Below are positions 45,695 to 54,358 of a DNA stretch of 64,000 bases, one piece after another (within the stretch, counting starts at the first letter, position 1; each line of letters starts with the position of its first letter). The translations under genes were made by a program, and so were the position numbers. The stretch lies in contig NZ_JAFKOK010000006.1 of NCBI RefSeq assembly GCF_017303295.1, positions 124,001 to 188,000 on the forward strand. The letters run 5' to 3'. The notes below the pieces were generated by a model that saw only the letters and a list, made by a program, of their open reading frames with translations, was not told the DNA's origin and made no database searches. The DNA is from Rhodobacter sp. NTK016B. GTDB lineage: Bacteria; Pseudomonadota; Alphaproteobacteria; Rhodobacterales; Rhodobacteraceae.

Positions 45695-46681
45695 ATGATG
45701 GATAAGTCCCACGAGCAAAAGAGCGCAGCCGCGTATCTCTACCCGCCCATCGAGCCCAACAACCGGCAGATGCTGGAGGTCGGCGACGGGCATACCCTGT
45801 ATGTCGAGGAATGCGGCAACCCCGACGGCGTCCCCGTGGTCGTGTTGCATGGCGGGCCGGGCGGCGGGTGCAGCCCGATGATGCGGCGTTTCTTCGATCC
45901 CCGGCATTACCGGATCGTGCTGTTCGACCAGCGTGGCTGCGGGCGCTCGCGTCCCCATGCCAGCGTCGAGGCGAACACCACCCAGCACCTGATCGCCGAT
46001 ATCGAGCGGATCCGCAAAACGCTGGGAATCGGCCGCTGGGTCGTGTTCGGCGGAAGCTGGGGCGCGACGTTGGCGCTGGCCTATGCGCAGGCCCATCCCG
46101 CCAATGCCGCGTGGCTGGTCCTGCGCGGCGTGTTCATGGGAACGCAGGCCGAGCTCGACTGGTTCTATGGCGGCGGCGCCGGGCGTTTTTACCCCGAGCT
46201 ATGGTCGCGTTTTTCCGAGGCGATTCCCGATGACGAGCAGGACGACCTGATCGCCGCCTATCACCGGCGGTTGTTCTCTGGCGTCTTTGCCAAGGAAACG
46301 CGCTATTCGCGGCTCTGGTCGGATTGGGAAAACGCGCTCGCTACGGTCGAGACGCGCTTTCCGCATGAGACGCCGGTCGACTACGCCCGCGCCTTTGCCC
46401 GGCTCGAAAACCACTATTTCACGCATAAGTGCTTCTTCGACCGCGATGGCCAGTTGCTGGACGAGATCTGGAAGCTGAACGGCGTGCGCGGCACCATCGT
46501 GCAGGGTCAGTTCGACATGATCTGCCCGCCTGTCACCGCGTGGAAACTGCACCGCGCGTGGTCGGGCAGCACCTTGTCGCTGGTGCCGATGGCGGGTCAT
46601 GCGCTGTCGGAACCCGGCATCACGCGTGAACTGGTTTCGGTGATGGAAGGGCTGAAAAGCTCGGGCCTGCTGGAACGCTAG
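45695..46681 (+). CDS. pip: Prolyl aminopeptidase (proline iminopeptidase)
   Basis: 328 residues, counting from the first of two adjacent ATGs (45695 or 45698). It cleaves N-terminal proline from peptides. [13 protein letters not shown] near residue 45 is the oxyanion-hole loop. [13 protein letters not shown] and [14 protein letters not shown] near residue 120 hold the serine nucleophile. QFDMICPP (Asp region) and AGHALSEPG (His) complete the alpha/beta hydrolase triad. Length and motifs match cytoplasmic monomeric enzymes. Its TAG stop is shared with the convergent next gene through the palindrome CTAG. Confidence 0.94.
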   Translation: MMDKSHEQKSAAAYLYPPIEPNNRQMLEVGDGHTLYVEECGNPDGVPVVVLHGGPGGGCSPMMRRFFDPRHYRIVLFDQRGCGRSRPHASVEANTTQHLIADIERIRKTLGIGRWVVFGGSWGATLALAYAQAHPANAAWLVLRGVFMGTQAELDWFYGGGAGRFYPELWSRFSEAIPDDEQDDLIAAYHRRLFSGVFAKETRYSRLWSDWENALATVETRFPHETPVDYARAFARLENHYFTHKCFFDRDGQLLDEIWKLNGVRGTIVQGQFDMICPPVTAWKLHRAWSGSTLSLVPMAGHALSEPGITRELVSVMEGLKSSGLLER

Positions 46682-47562
46682 GTCAGACGGTATTCGGCGA
46701 TTTCGGTCCTCTGCAGGACGTTCTGGTTGTCGTCGGATACCGTGGTCGCCCACAGATGGCCCTGCGCGTCACGGGTGATCGAGATCCCCTCGTGATTGTC
46801 CAAAGACCCCATCGAGGTTTCCACCAGCGTTTCCGGTCTGCTCCAGTCGCCGGGACGCAAGCGACTGATACGACTGGCAAAAAATGCCAGCCGGAACTTG
46901 CGCTCAAGCATATAGAGATTGCCGTCGGGGCCGAAATCCAGACCCACCGGTCTGAACCCGTCGCGGTCGGGGATCAGCGCGAGGATCTCCCAGTTCTGGC
47001 GCAGGCGATAAAGCGGGAAGGTGCCGTCCAGCGGTGCTTCGGGCACGACATAGACCGCGCCCTGTTCATCGACGGCGATCCCTTCGAGGCTTTCGTTCTG
47101 CGGCAGCCGTTCCCAGCTTTGCGCGACCGGCAGCGCGGTGGCCGCGCCGCGTTCATCGGCATAGACCGAGATCCGGCCGCGCCGGTTCTCGAACGACACA
47201 TAAAGCGTGCCGTCCAGCCGCTGATCCAGCCCCTCGGAATCGCCCCGCCCGCCGCGCAGCGCGTTGCCCGCCGTGCCGCGCAGGCGAAAATGCTCGATCT
47301 TCTGGATGCCGGTCAGCGTGCCCTGTGCATCGCGGATCAACCGCGCGCGCACCACGAAACCCCGGTCGCTGAGAAACAGCGCGCGACTGCGGTCGGTGCT
47401 CAGTTCGATGCCCGAAAAGCCGCCGAAGAACTCGCCCGGCTCGGACCAGCGCAGCAGCGTATCGGGGCGCACGATCTGCGCCTGCGCGGCCTTTGCGGGC
47501 AGCAACGCGGCGGCGGCGCTGGCAGCGCCCAGGGTCATGACATCGCGGCGGGAATATCGCAT
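46678..47562 (-). CDS. Tat-exported esterase-like/phytase-like beta-propeller protein
   Basis: 294 residues from the ATG at 47562. [28 protein letters not shown] is a twin-arginine signal peptide (SRRDVM, cleavage near AQA-Q). [68 protein letters not shown] and [14 protein letters not shown] are blades of the 'esterase-like activity of phytase' family (PF13449). The repeated EG(I/L) acidic positions may bind metal. The substrate is unknown. The start codon faces the rimP promoter region. Confidence 0.85.
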   Translation of the reverse strand: MRYSRRDVMTLGAASAAAALLPAKAAQAQIVRPDTLLRWSEPGEFFGGFSGIELSTDRSRALFLSDRGFVVRARLIRDAQGTLTGIQKIEHFRLRGTAGNALRGGRGDSEGLDQRLDGTLYVSFENRRGRISVYADERGAATALPVAQSWERLPQNESLEGIAVDEQGAVYVVPEAPLDGTFPLYRLRQNWEILALIPDRDGFRPVGLDFGPDGNLYMLERKFRLAFFASRISRLRPGDWSRPETLVETSMGSLDNHEGISITRDAQGHLWATTVSDDNQNVLQRTEIAEYRLT

Positions 47563-47632
47563 GGCGGTGCCGATCCTAGCGCCGCTCGGGGCGCGAGGGA
47601 ATCCGTCACCGGGCGTCATCCGCACATATCGC

Positions 47633-47661
47633 TTGAATTTCTCGCGACCGGGGCGTATATC
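47633..47661 (+). promoter_or_regulatory. Sigma-70-type promoter of the rimP-nusA-infB operon
   Basis: TTGAAT (47633-47638), 17-bp spacer, TATATC (47656-47661), four of six consensus matches in each hexamer. It lies about 100 bp upstream of the rimP ATG, with a hairpin terminator in between. Confidence 0.65.
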
Positions 47662-47715
47662 GCCTTCAACAGCGGCGCTGGAGGGTCCAAACCTGCAGCC
47701 CACCGGACACTTTCG

Positions 47716-47739
47716 CGGGCCGCTTCGGCCCGTTTTTTT
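47716..47739 (+). terminator. Leader terminator / attenuator upstream of rimP
   Basis: Perfect stem CGGGCCG (47716-47722) with CGGCCCG (47726-47732) and loop CTT, followed by seven T. It lies between the promoter at 47633-47661 and rimP, in the direction of transcription, with no gene ahead of it. It therefore looks like an attenuator of the operon rather than the end of another transcript. Confidence 0.75.
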
Positions 47740-47758
47740 ATTTCTGGAGTTCGCCGCG

Positions 47759-48370
47759 ATGAGCGAGCAGTCACAACCCGAAGACATCGGCGATCTGGTG
47801 GCCCGTGCCGCCGTTGACCGGCGCCTTGCGTCGATCGTCAAACCCGCGGTCGAAGCCGCCGGTTTCGAACTGGTGCGCCTGCGCCTGATGGCCGGCAAGA
47901 CGCGCACGCTGCAGATCATGGCGGACCGGCCCGATGGCGGGATCGAAATCGACGAACTGGGCGAGATCACCACGCTGGTGGGCGCCGTTCTCGATGTCGA
48001 GGACCCGCTGGAAGACCCTTATGTGCTGGAAGTCTCGAGCCCCGGCATCGACCGTCCGCTGACCCGGCTGAAGGATTTCGAAGCCTGGTCCGGCTATGAA
48101 GCGCGGCTTGAAACCAACGAGCTGATCGATGGCCGCCGCCGCTTCAAGGGCACGCTGCAGGGCGTCGAAGAGAACGAGGTCCTGATCGAGATCGAGGATC
48201 ACGGCGAGCCGGTGATCATCGGCCTGCAATTCGAGTGGCTGAGCGACGCCAAGCTGATCCTCACGGATGAGCTGATCGAGGAAACACTGCGCGCGCGGAA
48301 ATCCGCGGGCGTCATCAACGAGTCCGACTTCGACACCATCGAAACCGATAGCGCTTCCGAGGAGGAGTGA
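47759..48370 (+). CDS. rimP: Ribosome maturation factor RimP
   Basis: 203 residues from the ATG at 47759 with GGAG about 8 bases upstream. It is required for 30S subunit assembly. [25 protein letters not shown]-like [39 protein letters not shown] is the central signature (about residues 62-100), and the C-terminal SH3-like domain follows. An acidic tail, about residues 185-203, extends beyond the E. coli protein. It leads the rimP-nusA-ylxR-infB operon, 3 bp before nusA. Confidence 0.95.
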   Translation: MSEQSQPEDIGDLVARAAVDRRLASIVKPAVEAAGFELVRLRLMAGKTRTLQIMADRPDGGIEIDELGEITTLVGAVLDVEDPLEDPYVLEVSSPGIDRPLTRLKDFEAWSGYEARLETNELIDGRRRFKGTLQGVEENEVLIEIEDHGEPVIIGLQFEWLSDAKLILTDELIEETLRARKSAGVINESDFDTIETDSASEEE

Positions 48371-48373
48371 CAG

Positions 48374-49987
48374 ATGGCCATTACCAGCGCCAACCAGCTT
48401 GAACTGCTGCAAACCGCCGAAGCGGTCGCGCGTGAGAAACTGATCGACCCCGAACTGGTCGTTCAGGCGATGGAAGACAGCCTCGCCCGCGCCGCGAAAT
48501 CGCGTTACGGCGCCGATATGGACATCCGCGTCCATATCGACCGCAAGACCGGCCGCGCGCAGTTCACCCGCGTGCGCACCGTGGTCGAAGATGAAGAATT
48601 CGAGAACCATCACGCGCAGCTGACGGTGCAGCAGGCGAAGCAATTCATGGCCGATCCGCAGATCGGTGATGAGCTGAAGGATGACGTGCCCCCCGTCGAG
48701 CTGGGCCGCATCGCCGCGCAATCGGCCAAGCAGGTGATCTTGCAGAAGGTCCGCGAGGCCGAGCGCGATCGTCAGTACGACGAGTTCAAGGACCGCGCCG
48801 GCACGATCATCAACGGCACCGTCAAGCGCGAGGAATACGGCAACATCATCGTCGATATCGGCCGTGGTGAAGGCATCCTGCGCCGCAACGAAAAGATCGG
48901 CCGCGAAAGCTATCGCCCGAACGACCGTATCCGCTGCTTCATCAAGGATGTGCGCCGCGAAGCCCGTGGTCCGCAGGTCTTCCTGTCGCGCACCGCGCCC
49001 GATTTCATGGCCGCCCTGTTCAAGATGGAAGTGCCGGAAATCTACGACGGCATCATCGAGATCAAGGCCGTGGCCCGCGATCCCGGTTCGCGTGCGAAGA
49101 TCGCGGTCATCAGCTATGACGGCTCGATCGACCCGGTCGGCGCCTGTGTCGGTATGCGCGGCTCGCGCGTGCAGGCCGTGGTGAACGAACTGCAGGGCGA
49201 GAAGATCGACATCATTCCGTGGAATGAAGATCAGGCGACGTTCCTCGTGAACGCGCTGCAGCCCGCCGAGGTCTCGAAAGTCGTGATCGACGAAGATGCC
49301 GCGCGCATCGAGGTCGTGGTGCCCGACGAGCAGCTGTCGCTCGCCATTGGCCGTCGTGGTCAGAACGTGCGTCTGGCCAGCCAGCTCACGGGTCTCGACA
49401 TCGACATCATGACGGAATCCGATGAATCCGCCCGTCGTCAGGCCGAGTTCACCGAGCGTACCAACCTGTTCATGGAAGCGCTCGATATCGACGAGATGAT
49501 GGCGCAGCTTCTGGTGGCCGAAGGCTTCAGCAATCTGGAAGAGGTTGCCTATGTCGAGCTCGACGAGCTGCTGGCGATCGACGGCTTCGACCAAGACACC
49601 GCGACCGAGCTGCAGGCGCGTGCCCGCGACAAGATCGAAGCGGCCAATCAGGCGGCGCTGGACAATGCCCGCGCGCTGGGTGTGGAACAGAGCCTCATTG
49701 ACTTTGAGGGTCTGACGCCCCAGATGATTGAGGCGCTTGCCAAGGATGGCGTGAAGTCGCTCGACGATTTCGCCACCTGCGCCGACTGGGAACTGGCCGG
49801 TGGCTGGACCACGGTCGACGGCCAGCGCATGAAAGACGACGGTATTCTCGAGCCCTTCGAGATGAGCCTCGAAGAAGCTCAGACCCTGATCATGACGGCC
49901 CGTATCCAGCTTGGTTGGGTCGATCCGGCAGATCTCGAATCCGAGGAAATCGAGGAAGAGATCGCCGAGGGCGAGGAAGAGGCGTAA
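48374..49987 (+). CDS. nusA: Transcription termination/antitermination factor NusA
   Basis: 537 residues. The N-terminal RNA-polymerase-binding domain occupies about 1-125. The S1 domain ([22 protein letters not shown]) is followed by KH1 and KH2, including [20 protein letters not shown] and [18 protein letters not shown]. Two C-terminal helix-hairpin-helix repeats ([38 protein letters not shown]) and an acidic tail ([11 protein letters not shown]) complete the protein. It binds nascent RNA and modulates pausing and Rho-dependent termination. NusA autoregulation at leader terminators is known elsewhere and would fit the hairpin before rimP. Confidence 0.97.
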   Translation: MAITSANQLELLQTAEAVAREKLIDPELVVQAMEDSLARAAKSRYGADMDIRVHIDRKTGRAQFTRVRTVVEDEEFENHHAQLTVQQAKQFMADPQIGDELKDDVPPVELGRIAAQSAKQVILQKVREAERDRQYDEFKDRAGTIINGTVKREEYGNIIVDIGRGEGILRRNEKIGRESYRPNDRIRCFIKDVRREARGPQVFLSRTAPDFMAALFKMEVPEIYDGIIEIKAVARDPGSRAKIAVISYDGSIDPVGACVGMRGSRVQAVVNELQGEKIDIIPWNEDQATFLVNALQPAEVSKVVIDEDAARIEVVVPDEQLSLAIGRRGQNVRLASQLTGLDIDIMTESDESARRQAEFTERTNLFMEALDIDEMMAQLLVAEGFSNLEEVAYVELDELLAIDGFDQDTATELQARARDKIEAANQAALDNARALGVEQSLIDFEGLTPQMIEALAKDGVKSLDDFATCADWELAGGWTTVDGQRMKDDGILEPFEMSLEEAQTLIMTARIQLGWVDPADLESEEIEEEIAEGEEEA

Positions 49988-49999
49988 GGAGCCCGGATC

Positions 50000-50623
50000 A
50001 TGACGCGGGGCGGGCGCACAAGGGACCGCGACGAACCCGAGCGGCGGTGTATCGCCACGGGCGAGACGCAGCCCAAAGGCGGGCTGATCCGCTTCGTGGT
50101 CGGACCCGAAGCGCAGGTCGTGCCCGATATCGAGGGCAAACTGCCCGGTCGGGGCATCTATGTCTCGGCCGACAGGGCGGCAATCGCGCAGGCAACCAAG
50201 CGAAAGCTGTTTGCCCGCGCGGCACGGGCCCCGGTAACGGTGCCCGACGGATTGGACGGACTTGTCCATGACCTGCTGACCCGGCGCGTGATCGAACTGA
50301 TCGCGCTGGGTCGCAAGGCCGGGCAGGCCGTTGCGGGCTATGAAAAGGTCCGCGACTGGTTGACGACGGAAACGGCAGAGGTGCTTATTCAGGCCTCGGA
50401 CGGATCCGAACGGGGAAAGACGAAGCTCAGGCCCCCGGCAGAGGGTGGCAGCTATATCGGCTGCCTCACCGCCGAAGAGCTGGGTTCGGCTTTTGGCCGT
50501 GAACATGTGATCCATGCCGCGCTTGCCTATGGCGGTCTGTCGTCACGTGTAGTAGAGGAAGCGGCGAAACTCGCGCGATTGCGTGAGGCAGTCGGTGGTG
50601 CCGATGCCACCGGAGAGGATTGA
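50000..50623 (+). CDS. YlxR (DUF448) / L7Ae-like RNA-binding fusion protein
   Basis: 207 residues. Residues about 12-90 are the YlxR domain: [20 protein letters not shown] and [13 protein letters not shown], the GRGAY/W-type motif. Residues about 95-200 resemble the ribosomal L7Ae family ([23 protein letters not shown]). Two-domain forms like this are usual in alphaproteobacteria between nusA and infB. It is predicted to bind RNA; the precise role is unsettled. It lies 12 bp after nusA and 8 bp before infB. Confidence 0.92.
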   Translation: MTRGGRTRDRDEPERRCIATGETQPKGGLIRFVVGPEAQVVPDIEGKLPGRGIYVSADRAAIAQATKRKLFARAARAPVTVPDGLDGLVHDLLTRRVIELIALGRKAGQAVAGYEKVRDWLTTETAEVLIQASDGSERGKTKLRPPAEGGSYIGCLTAEELGSAFGREHVIHAALAYGGLSSRVVEEAAKLARLREAVGGADATGED

Positions 50624-50631
50624 CGAGACGC

Positions 50632-53166
50632 ATGAGCGATACAGACGGCAAGAAACCCCTTGGGCTGCGCGGCGGCTCGACCCCCGGTCAGGTGAAGCAA
50701 AGCTTTAGCCACGGGCGGACCAAGGCGGTGGTGGTTGAGACGAAGCGCAAACGCGTTGTGGTGCCGAAACCCGGCTCCGCAGCGTCTGGCGATGCGTCGT
50801 CTTCCAAGCCGGCCTCGGGTGGCGGCGGTAACCGCCGTCCCGCCGGGATCTCGGACGCGGAAATGGACCGTCGCCTCGCAGCGGTGCGCGCGGCCAAGGC
50901 CCGCGAGGCCGAGGAAACCGCGCAGCGCGCGGCCGACGAAAAGCAGCGCGAGGAAGATCGCGAACGCCGCCGGCAGGAAGCCGAGCAGCGCGAGCGTGAG
51001 GAACGCGAGCGCGAAGAGGCCCGCAAAGCCAAGGAAGAGGAAGAGGCGCGCAAGGTCGCCGAAGCGGAGAAGGCGAAAGCCGACGCCGCCGCGGCCAAGG
51101 CTGCGCCCGCCGCTGCCGAAAAACCCGCCGAGCGCGCCGCCCCCGGCGGTGCCGCCGATCGTGGCCCGGTGCGTGGCGGCGGTGCGCCGACCCCGCGCAA
51201 GACCGACCGCGAACGCGACGACCGCGACCAGCGTGGCAAGAAAAGCGGTGGCGATGCCGGTGGCCGTCGCGCGGGCAAACTGACGCTCAACGCGGCCCTC
51301 AGCGGCAACGAAGGCGGCCGCCAGCGGTCGCTCGCTGCGATGAAGCGCAAGCAGGAAAAGGCCCGCGCCAAGGCGCTGGGTCAGGGCCAGCGCGCCGAAA
51401 AGCAGGCGCGTGACGTCCAGCTGCCCGAAACCATCGTCGTGCAGGAACTTGCCAATCGGATGGCCGAACGCGCCGCCGACGTGGTCAAGTCGCTGATGAA
51501 GATGGGCATGATGGTGGCGATGAATCAGCCCATCGACGCCGACACCGCCGAGCTGGTGATCGAAGAATTCGGCCACCGCGCGGTTCGCGTGTCGGACGCC
51601 GATGTCGAGCAGGTCATCGACACGGTCGAGGACAAGGACGAAGACCTCGTCTCGCGTCCGCCGATCATCACGATCATGGGTCACGTCGACCACGGCAAGA
51701 CCTCGCTGCTTGATGCCATTCGCAAGACCAGCGTCGTCTCGGGCGAAGCCGGCGGCATCACCCAGCATATCGGCGCCTATCAGGTGACCACGGAATCGGG
51801 GGCGGTTCTGTCCTTCCTCGATACGCCGGGCCACGCGGCCTTCACCTCGATGCGGGCCCGTGGCGCGCAGGTGACGGACGTCGTCGTTCTGGTCGTGGCT
51901 GCCGATGACTCGGTCATGCCGCAGACGATCGAAGCGCTCAACCACGCGAAAGCGGCGGGTGTGCCGATGATCGTGGCGATCAACAAGATCGACCGCCCCG
52001 CCGCCGACGCCAACCGCGTGCGCACCGAATTGCTGCAGCACGAGGTCGTGGTCGAGCAGATGGGCGGCGACGTGCAGGATGTCGAGGTTTCGGCCGTGAC
52101 CGGTCAGGGCCTGGAACAACTGCTGGAAGCCATCGCGCTGCAGGCCGAGATCCTCGAGCTCAAGGCCAACCCGACGCGCGCTGCGCAGGGTGCGGTCATC
52201 GAAGCCAAGCTCGACGTGGGTCGCGGTCCGGTCGCTACCGTTCTGGTTCAGAACGGGACGCTCAAGCGCGGCGACATCTTCGTCGTCGGCGAGCAATGGG
52301 GCAAGGTCCGTGCGCTGATCAACGACAAGGGCGAGCGCGTCGACGAAGCCGGGCCTTCGGTTCCGGTCGAGGTGCTGGGTCTCAACGGCACGCCCGAAGC
52401 CGGTGACGTGCTCAACGTGGTCGAGACCGAAGCGCAGGCGCGTGAAATCGCCGAGTACCGTGAGGAAGCCGCGAAAGACAAGCGCGCTGCCGCCGGTGCC
52501 GCGACGACGCTCGAACAGATGATGGCCAAGGCCAAGGCCGACAAGGACGTGGCCGAGCTGCCGGTTCTGGTGAAAGCCGACGTGCAGGGCTCTGCCGAGG
52601 CGATCGTTCAGGCGCTGGAGAAAGTCGGCAACGACGAGGTCCGCGTGCGCGTGCTGCACTATGGTGTCGGCGCGGTCACGGATTCGGATGTCGGCCTGTC
52701 GGAAGCCTCGGGCGCGCCGATCATCGCCTTCAACGTCCGGGCCAACGCGATGGCGCGGAACTCGGCCCAGCAAAAGGGCGTCGAGATCCGCTATTACTCG
52801 ATCATCTACGATCTGATCGACGACATCAAAGCGGCGGCCTCGGGTCTTCTGAAGGACGAAGTGCGCGAAACCTTCATCGGTTACGCCGAGATCCGCGAAG
52901 TCTTCAAGGTGTCGGGCGTCGGCAAGGTTGCCGGTTGTCTGGTCACCGAAGGTGTTGCCCGTCGTTCGGCCGGTGTGCGCCTGCTGCGCGACAACGTGGT
53001 TGTCCACGAAGGCACGCTGAAGACGCTGAAGCGCTTCAAGGACGAAGTGAAGGACGTTCAGTCCGGTCAGGAATGCGGCATGGCCTTCGAGAATTACGAA
53101 GACATCCGTCAGGGCGACGTCATCGAGATCTTCGAGCGTACGACGGTCGAACGCACGCTCGACTGA
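50632..53166 (+). CDS. infB: Translation initiation factor IF-2
   Basis: 844 residues from the ATG at 50632. A long charged N-terminal region (about 75-230) contains an almost continuous Glu/Arg/Lys/Ala helix. The IF2-N domain follows near 260-320. The G domain has [12 protein letters not shown] (about residue 348), DTPGHAAF and NKIDRP. Domain III and the fMet-tRNA-binding C2 domain end the protein (GEECGM-like [20 protein letters not shown]). It positions initiator tRNA on the 30S subunit. It is last gene of the operon; rbfA and truB, which often follow, are absent, and a strong terminator comes next. Confidence 0.97.
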   Translation: MSDTDGKKPLGLRGGSTPGQVKQSFSHGRTKAVVVETKRKRVVVPKPGSAASGDASSSKPASGGGGNRRPAGISDAEMDRRLAAVRAAKAREAEETAQRAADEKQREEDRERRRQEAEQREREEREREEARKAKEEEEARKVAEAEKAKADAAAAKAAPAAAEKPAERAAPGGAADRGPVRGGGAPTPRKTDRERDDRDQRGKKSGGDAGGRRAGKLTLNAALSGNEGGRQRSLAAMKRKQEKARAKALGQGQRAEKQARDVQLPETIVVQELANRMAERAADVVKSLMKMGMMVAMNQPIDADTAELVIEEFGHRAVRVSDADVEQVIDTVEDKDEDLVSRPPIITIMGHVDHGKTSLLDAIRKTSVVSGEAGGITQHIGAYQVTTESGAVLSFLDTPGHAAFTSMRARGAQVTDVVVLVVAADDSVMPQTIEALNHAKAAGVPMIVAINKIDRPAADANRVRTELLQHEVVVEQMGGDVQDVEVSAVTGQGLEQLLEAIALQAEILELKANPTRAAQGAVIEAKLDVGRGPVATVLVQNGTLKRGDIFVVGEQWGKVRALINDKGERVDEAGPSVPVEVLGLNGTPEAGDVLNVVETEAQAREIAEYREEAAKDKRAAAGAATTLEQMMAKAKADKDVAELPVLVKADVQGSAEAIVQALEKVGNDEVRVRVLHYGVGAVTDSDVGLSEASGAPIIAFNVRANAMARNSAQQKGVEIRYYSIIYDLIDDIKAAASGLLKDEVRETFIGYAEIREVFKVSGVGKVAGCLVTEGVARRSAGVRLLRDNVVVHEGTLKTLKRFKDEVKDVQSGQECGMAFENYEDIRQGDVIEIFERTTVERTLD

Positions 53167-53186
53167 TCCGCGTCCAGGCGATCGAA

Positions 53187-53224
53187 ACGGACCGGCAGGG
53201 AAACCTCCGGTCCGTTTTCTTTTG
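53187..53224 (+). terminator. Intrinsic terminator after infB
   Basis: Stem ACGGACCGG (53187-53195) with CCGGTCCGT (53207-53215), extended by AGG/CCT inside and closed by a short A-rich loop, then TTTTCTTTT. It ends the rimP-infB operon. Confidence 0.9.
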
Positions 53225-53247
53225 CGCGGGTCGTGGGTATAAGCGCG

Positions 53248-53283
53248 CCAGTCCTTGCACTCAGGCCAGCCCTTGCACTCAGG
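53248..53283 (+). repeat. Two 18-bp tandem direct repeats
   Basis: CCAGTCCTTGCACTCAGG (53248-53265) and CCAGCCCTTGCACTCAGG (53266-53283) differ at one base. They sit directly upstream of the ATG at 53294. They may affect promoter spacing, or simply be a slippage product. Confidence 0.85.
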
Positions 53284-53293
53284 TTTGTCCCCC

Positions 53294-54184
53294 ATGCCCC
53301 AGATTACCCTGCTCGATGGCGGCCTGAGCCGTGAATTGCTGGCCTATGGCGCGCAGTTGCACCAGCCCGAATGGTCCGCCGGCGCGCTGATGGAGTCCCC
53401 GCAGGCCGTCCAGTCTGCGCATGAGGCCTTCTTTCGGGCGGGCGCCACGATCGCGACGACTAACACCTATGCCGTCGTGCCCTATCATATCGGTGAGGCC
53501 CGCTTTGCCGATAAAGGGCAGGCTTTGGCCGATCTGGCCGGCAAGCTGGCGCGCGATGCGGCCCGCGTGGCCCGTCCTGACGGGCGCGTCGCGGGGTCGC
53601 TGCCGCCTGCCTGCGGCTCGTACCTGCCGCGCGATTTCGATCCGGAGGCCGGGGCGCGGATTTTGTCGGTTCTGGTCCGGGGCCTGACGCCGCATGTCGA
53701 TCTGTGGCTGGCCGAAACGATGAGCAGCCTCGAAGAGGCGCGGGTCACGGCGCAAGCGGTCACGGGGTCGGACAAGCCGCTATGGATGTCCTTCAGCCTG
53801 CGCGACGATCCCGCCGATGCCGAAAGGAGCCCCGCCTTGCGCTCGGGCGAAAGCGTGACTGACGCTGTCGCGCTGGCCATGGAGCACGGCGCGCGCGCGG
53901 TGCTTTTCAACTGTTCGATGCCCGAGGTGATGGAGGCCGCCGTGGCACAGGCCCGTGCGGCATTGCCCGATGACATCCCTGTCGGCGTTTATGCCAACGC
54001 GTTCACCGCGCGCGGCGAAGATGGCGCAGCGAACGAGGTGCTGGCCGCGATCCGCGACGACCTGACGCCCGACAGCTATGCCCACTGGACCGACCGCTGG
54101 ATCGCTGCGGGGGCCACGTTGATCGGGGGATGTTGCGGCATCGGCGCCGAGCATATCGCCGCCCTGCACGAGCGCTACGGCTAA
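53294..54184 (+). CDS. Homocysteine S-methyltransferase family protein
   Basis: 296 residues from the ATG at 53294, a start placed after the tandem repeats. MPQITLLDGGLSRELL is the TIM-barrel start (DGG). Zn-binding cysteines are in LFNCSMPEVM near residue 203 and IGGCCGIGAEHIAAL near residue 275, as in MmuM/betaine-homocysteine methyltransferase. GSLPPACGSYLPRDFDP resembles MmuM-type family members. It transfers a methyl group from a small donor (S-methylmethionine or betaine) to homocysteine; the donor is unresolved. A strong terminator lies between it and the convergent ALDH gene. Confidence 0.88.
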   Translation: MPQITLLDGGLSRELLAYGAQLHQPEWSAGALMESPQAVQSAHEAFFRAGATIATTNTYAVVPYHIGEARFADKGQALADLAGKLARDAARVARPDGRVAGSLPPACGSYLPRDFDPEAGARILSVLVRGLTPHVDLWLAETMSSLEEARVTAQAVTGSDKPLWMSFSLRDDPADAERSPALRSGESVTDAVALAMEHGARAVLFNCSMPEVMEAAVAQARAALPDDIPVGVYANAFTARGEDGAANEVLAAIRDDLTPDSYAHWTDRWIAAGATLIGGCCGIGAEHIAALHERYG

Positions 54185-54215
54185 ACGGCGTCAGGTCGAA
54201 TCAAGAATTCTGGCG

Positions 54216-54264
54216 AAAAGGGTCGGGGCGCGCGCCTGTTACAGCGCGGGCTCCGACCCTTTTG
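54216..54264. terminator. Bidirectional intrinsic terminator between methyltransferase and ALDH genes
   Basis: Eleven-base stem AAAAGGGTCGG (54216-54226) with CCGACCCTTTT (54253-54263); the GC-rich interior can fold further. A and T runs on both sides allow use in both directions. Confidence 0.85.
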
Positions 54265-54358
54265 CCTTCCGTGTTTCCCAACCCGGAATGCCCGAACAGG
54301 GGCGATAGCCCCCCGTCCGGGATCAATGGCACGCGGTCGCGTGCGTTATCTTGGAAAA

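Noticed and set aside
47562-47758. A tRNA upstream of rimP, as metY in enterobacteria
   Set aside because: No acceptor-stem pairing, T-loop GTTCGA or anticodon arm was found in the 196 bp; the hairpin is a terminator.
47771-53295. Minus-strand open frames of 914 and 922 codons opposite rimP, nusA and infB
   Set aside because: Shadow frames of highly conserved genes. Their composition mirrors the codon bias of the sense strand.
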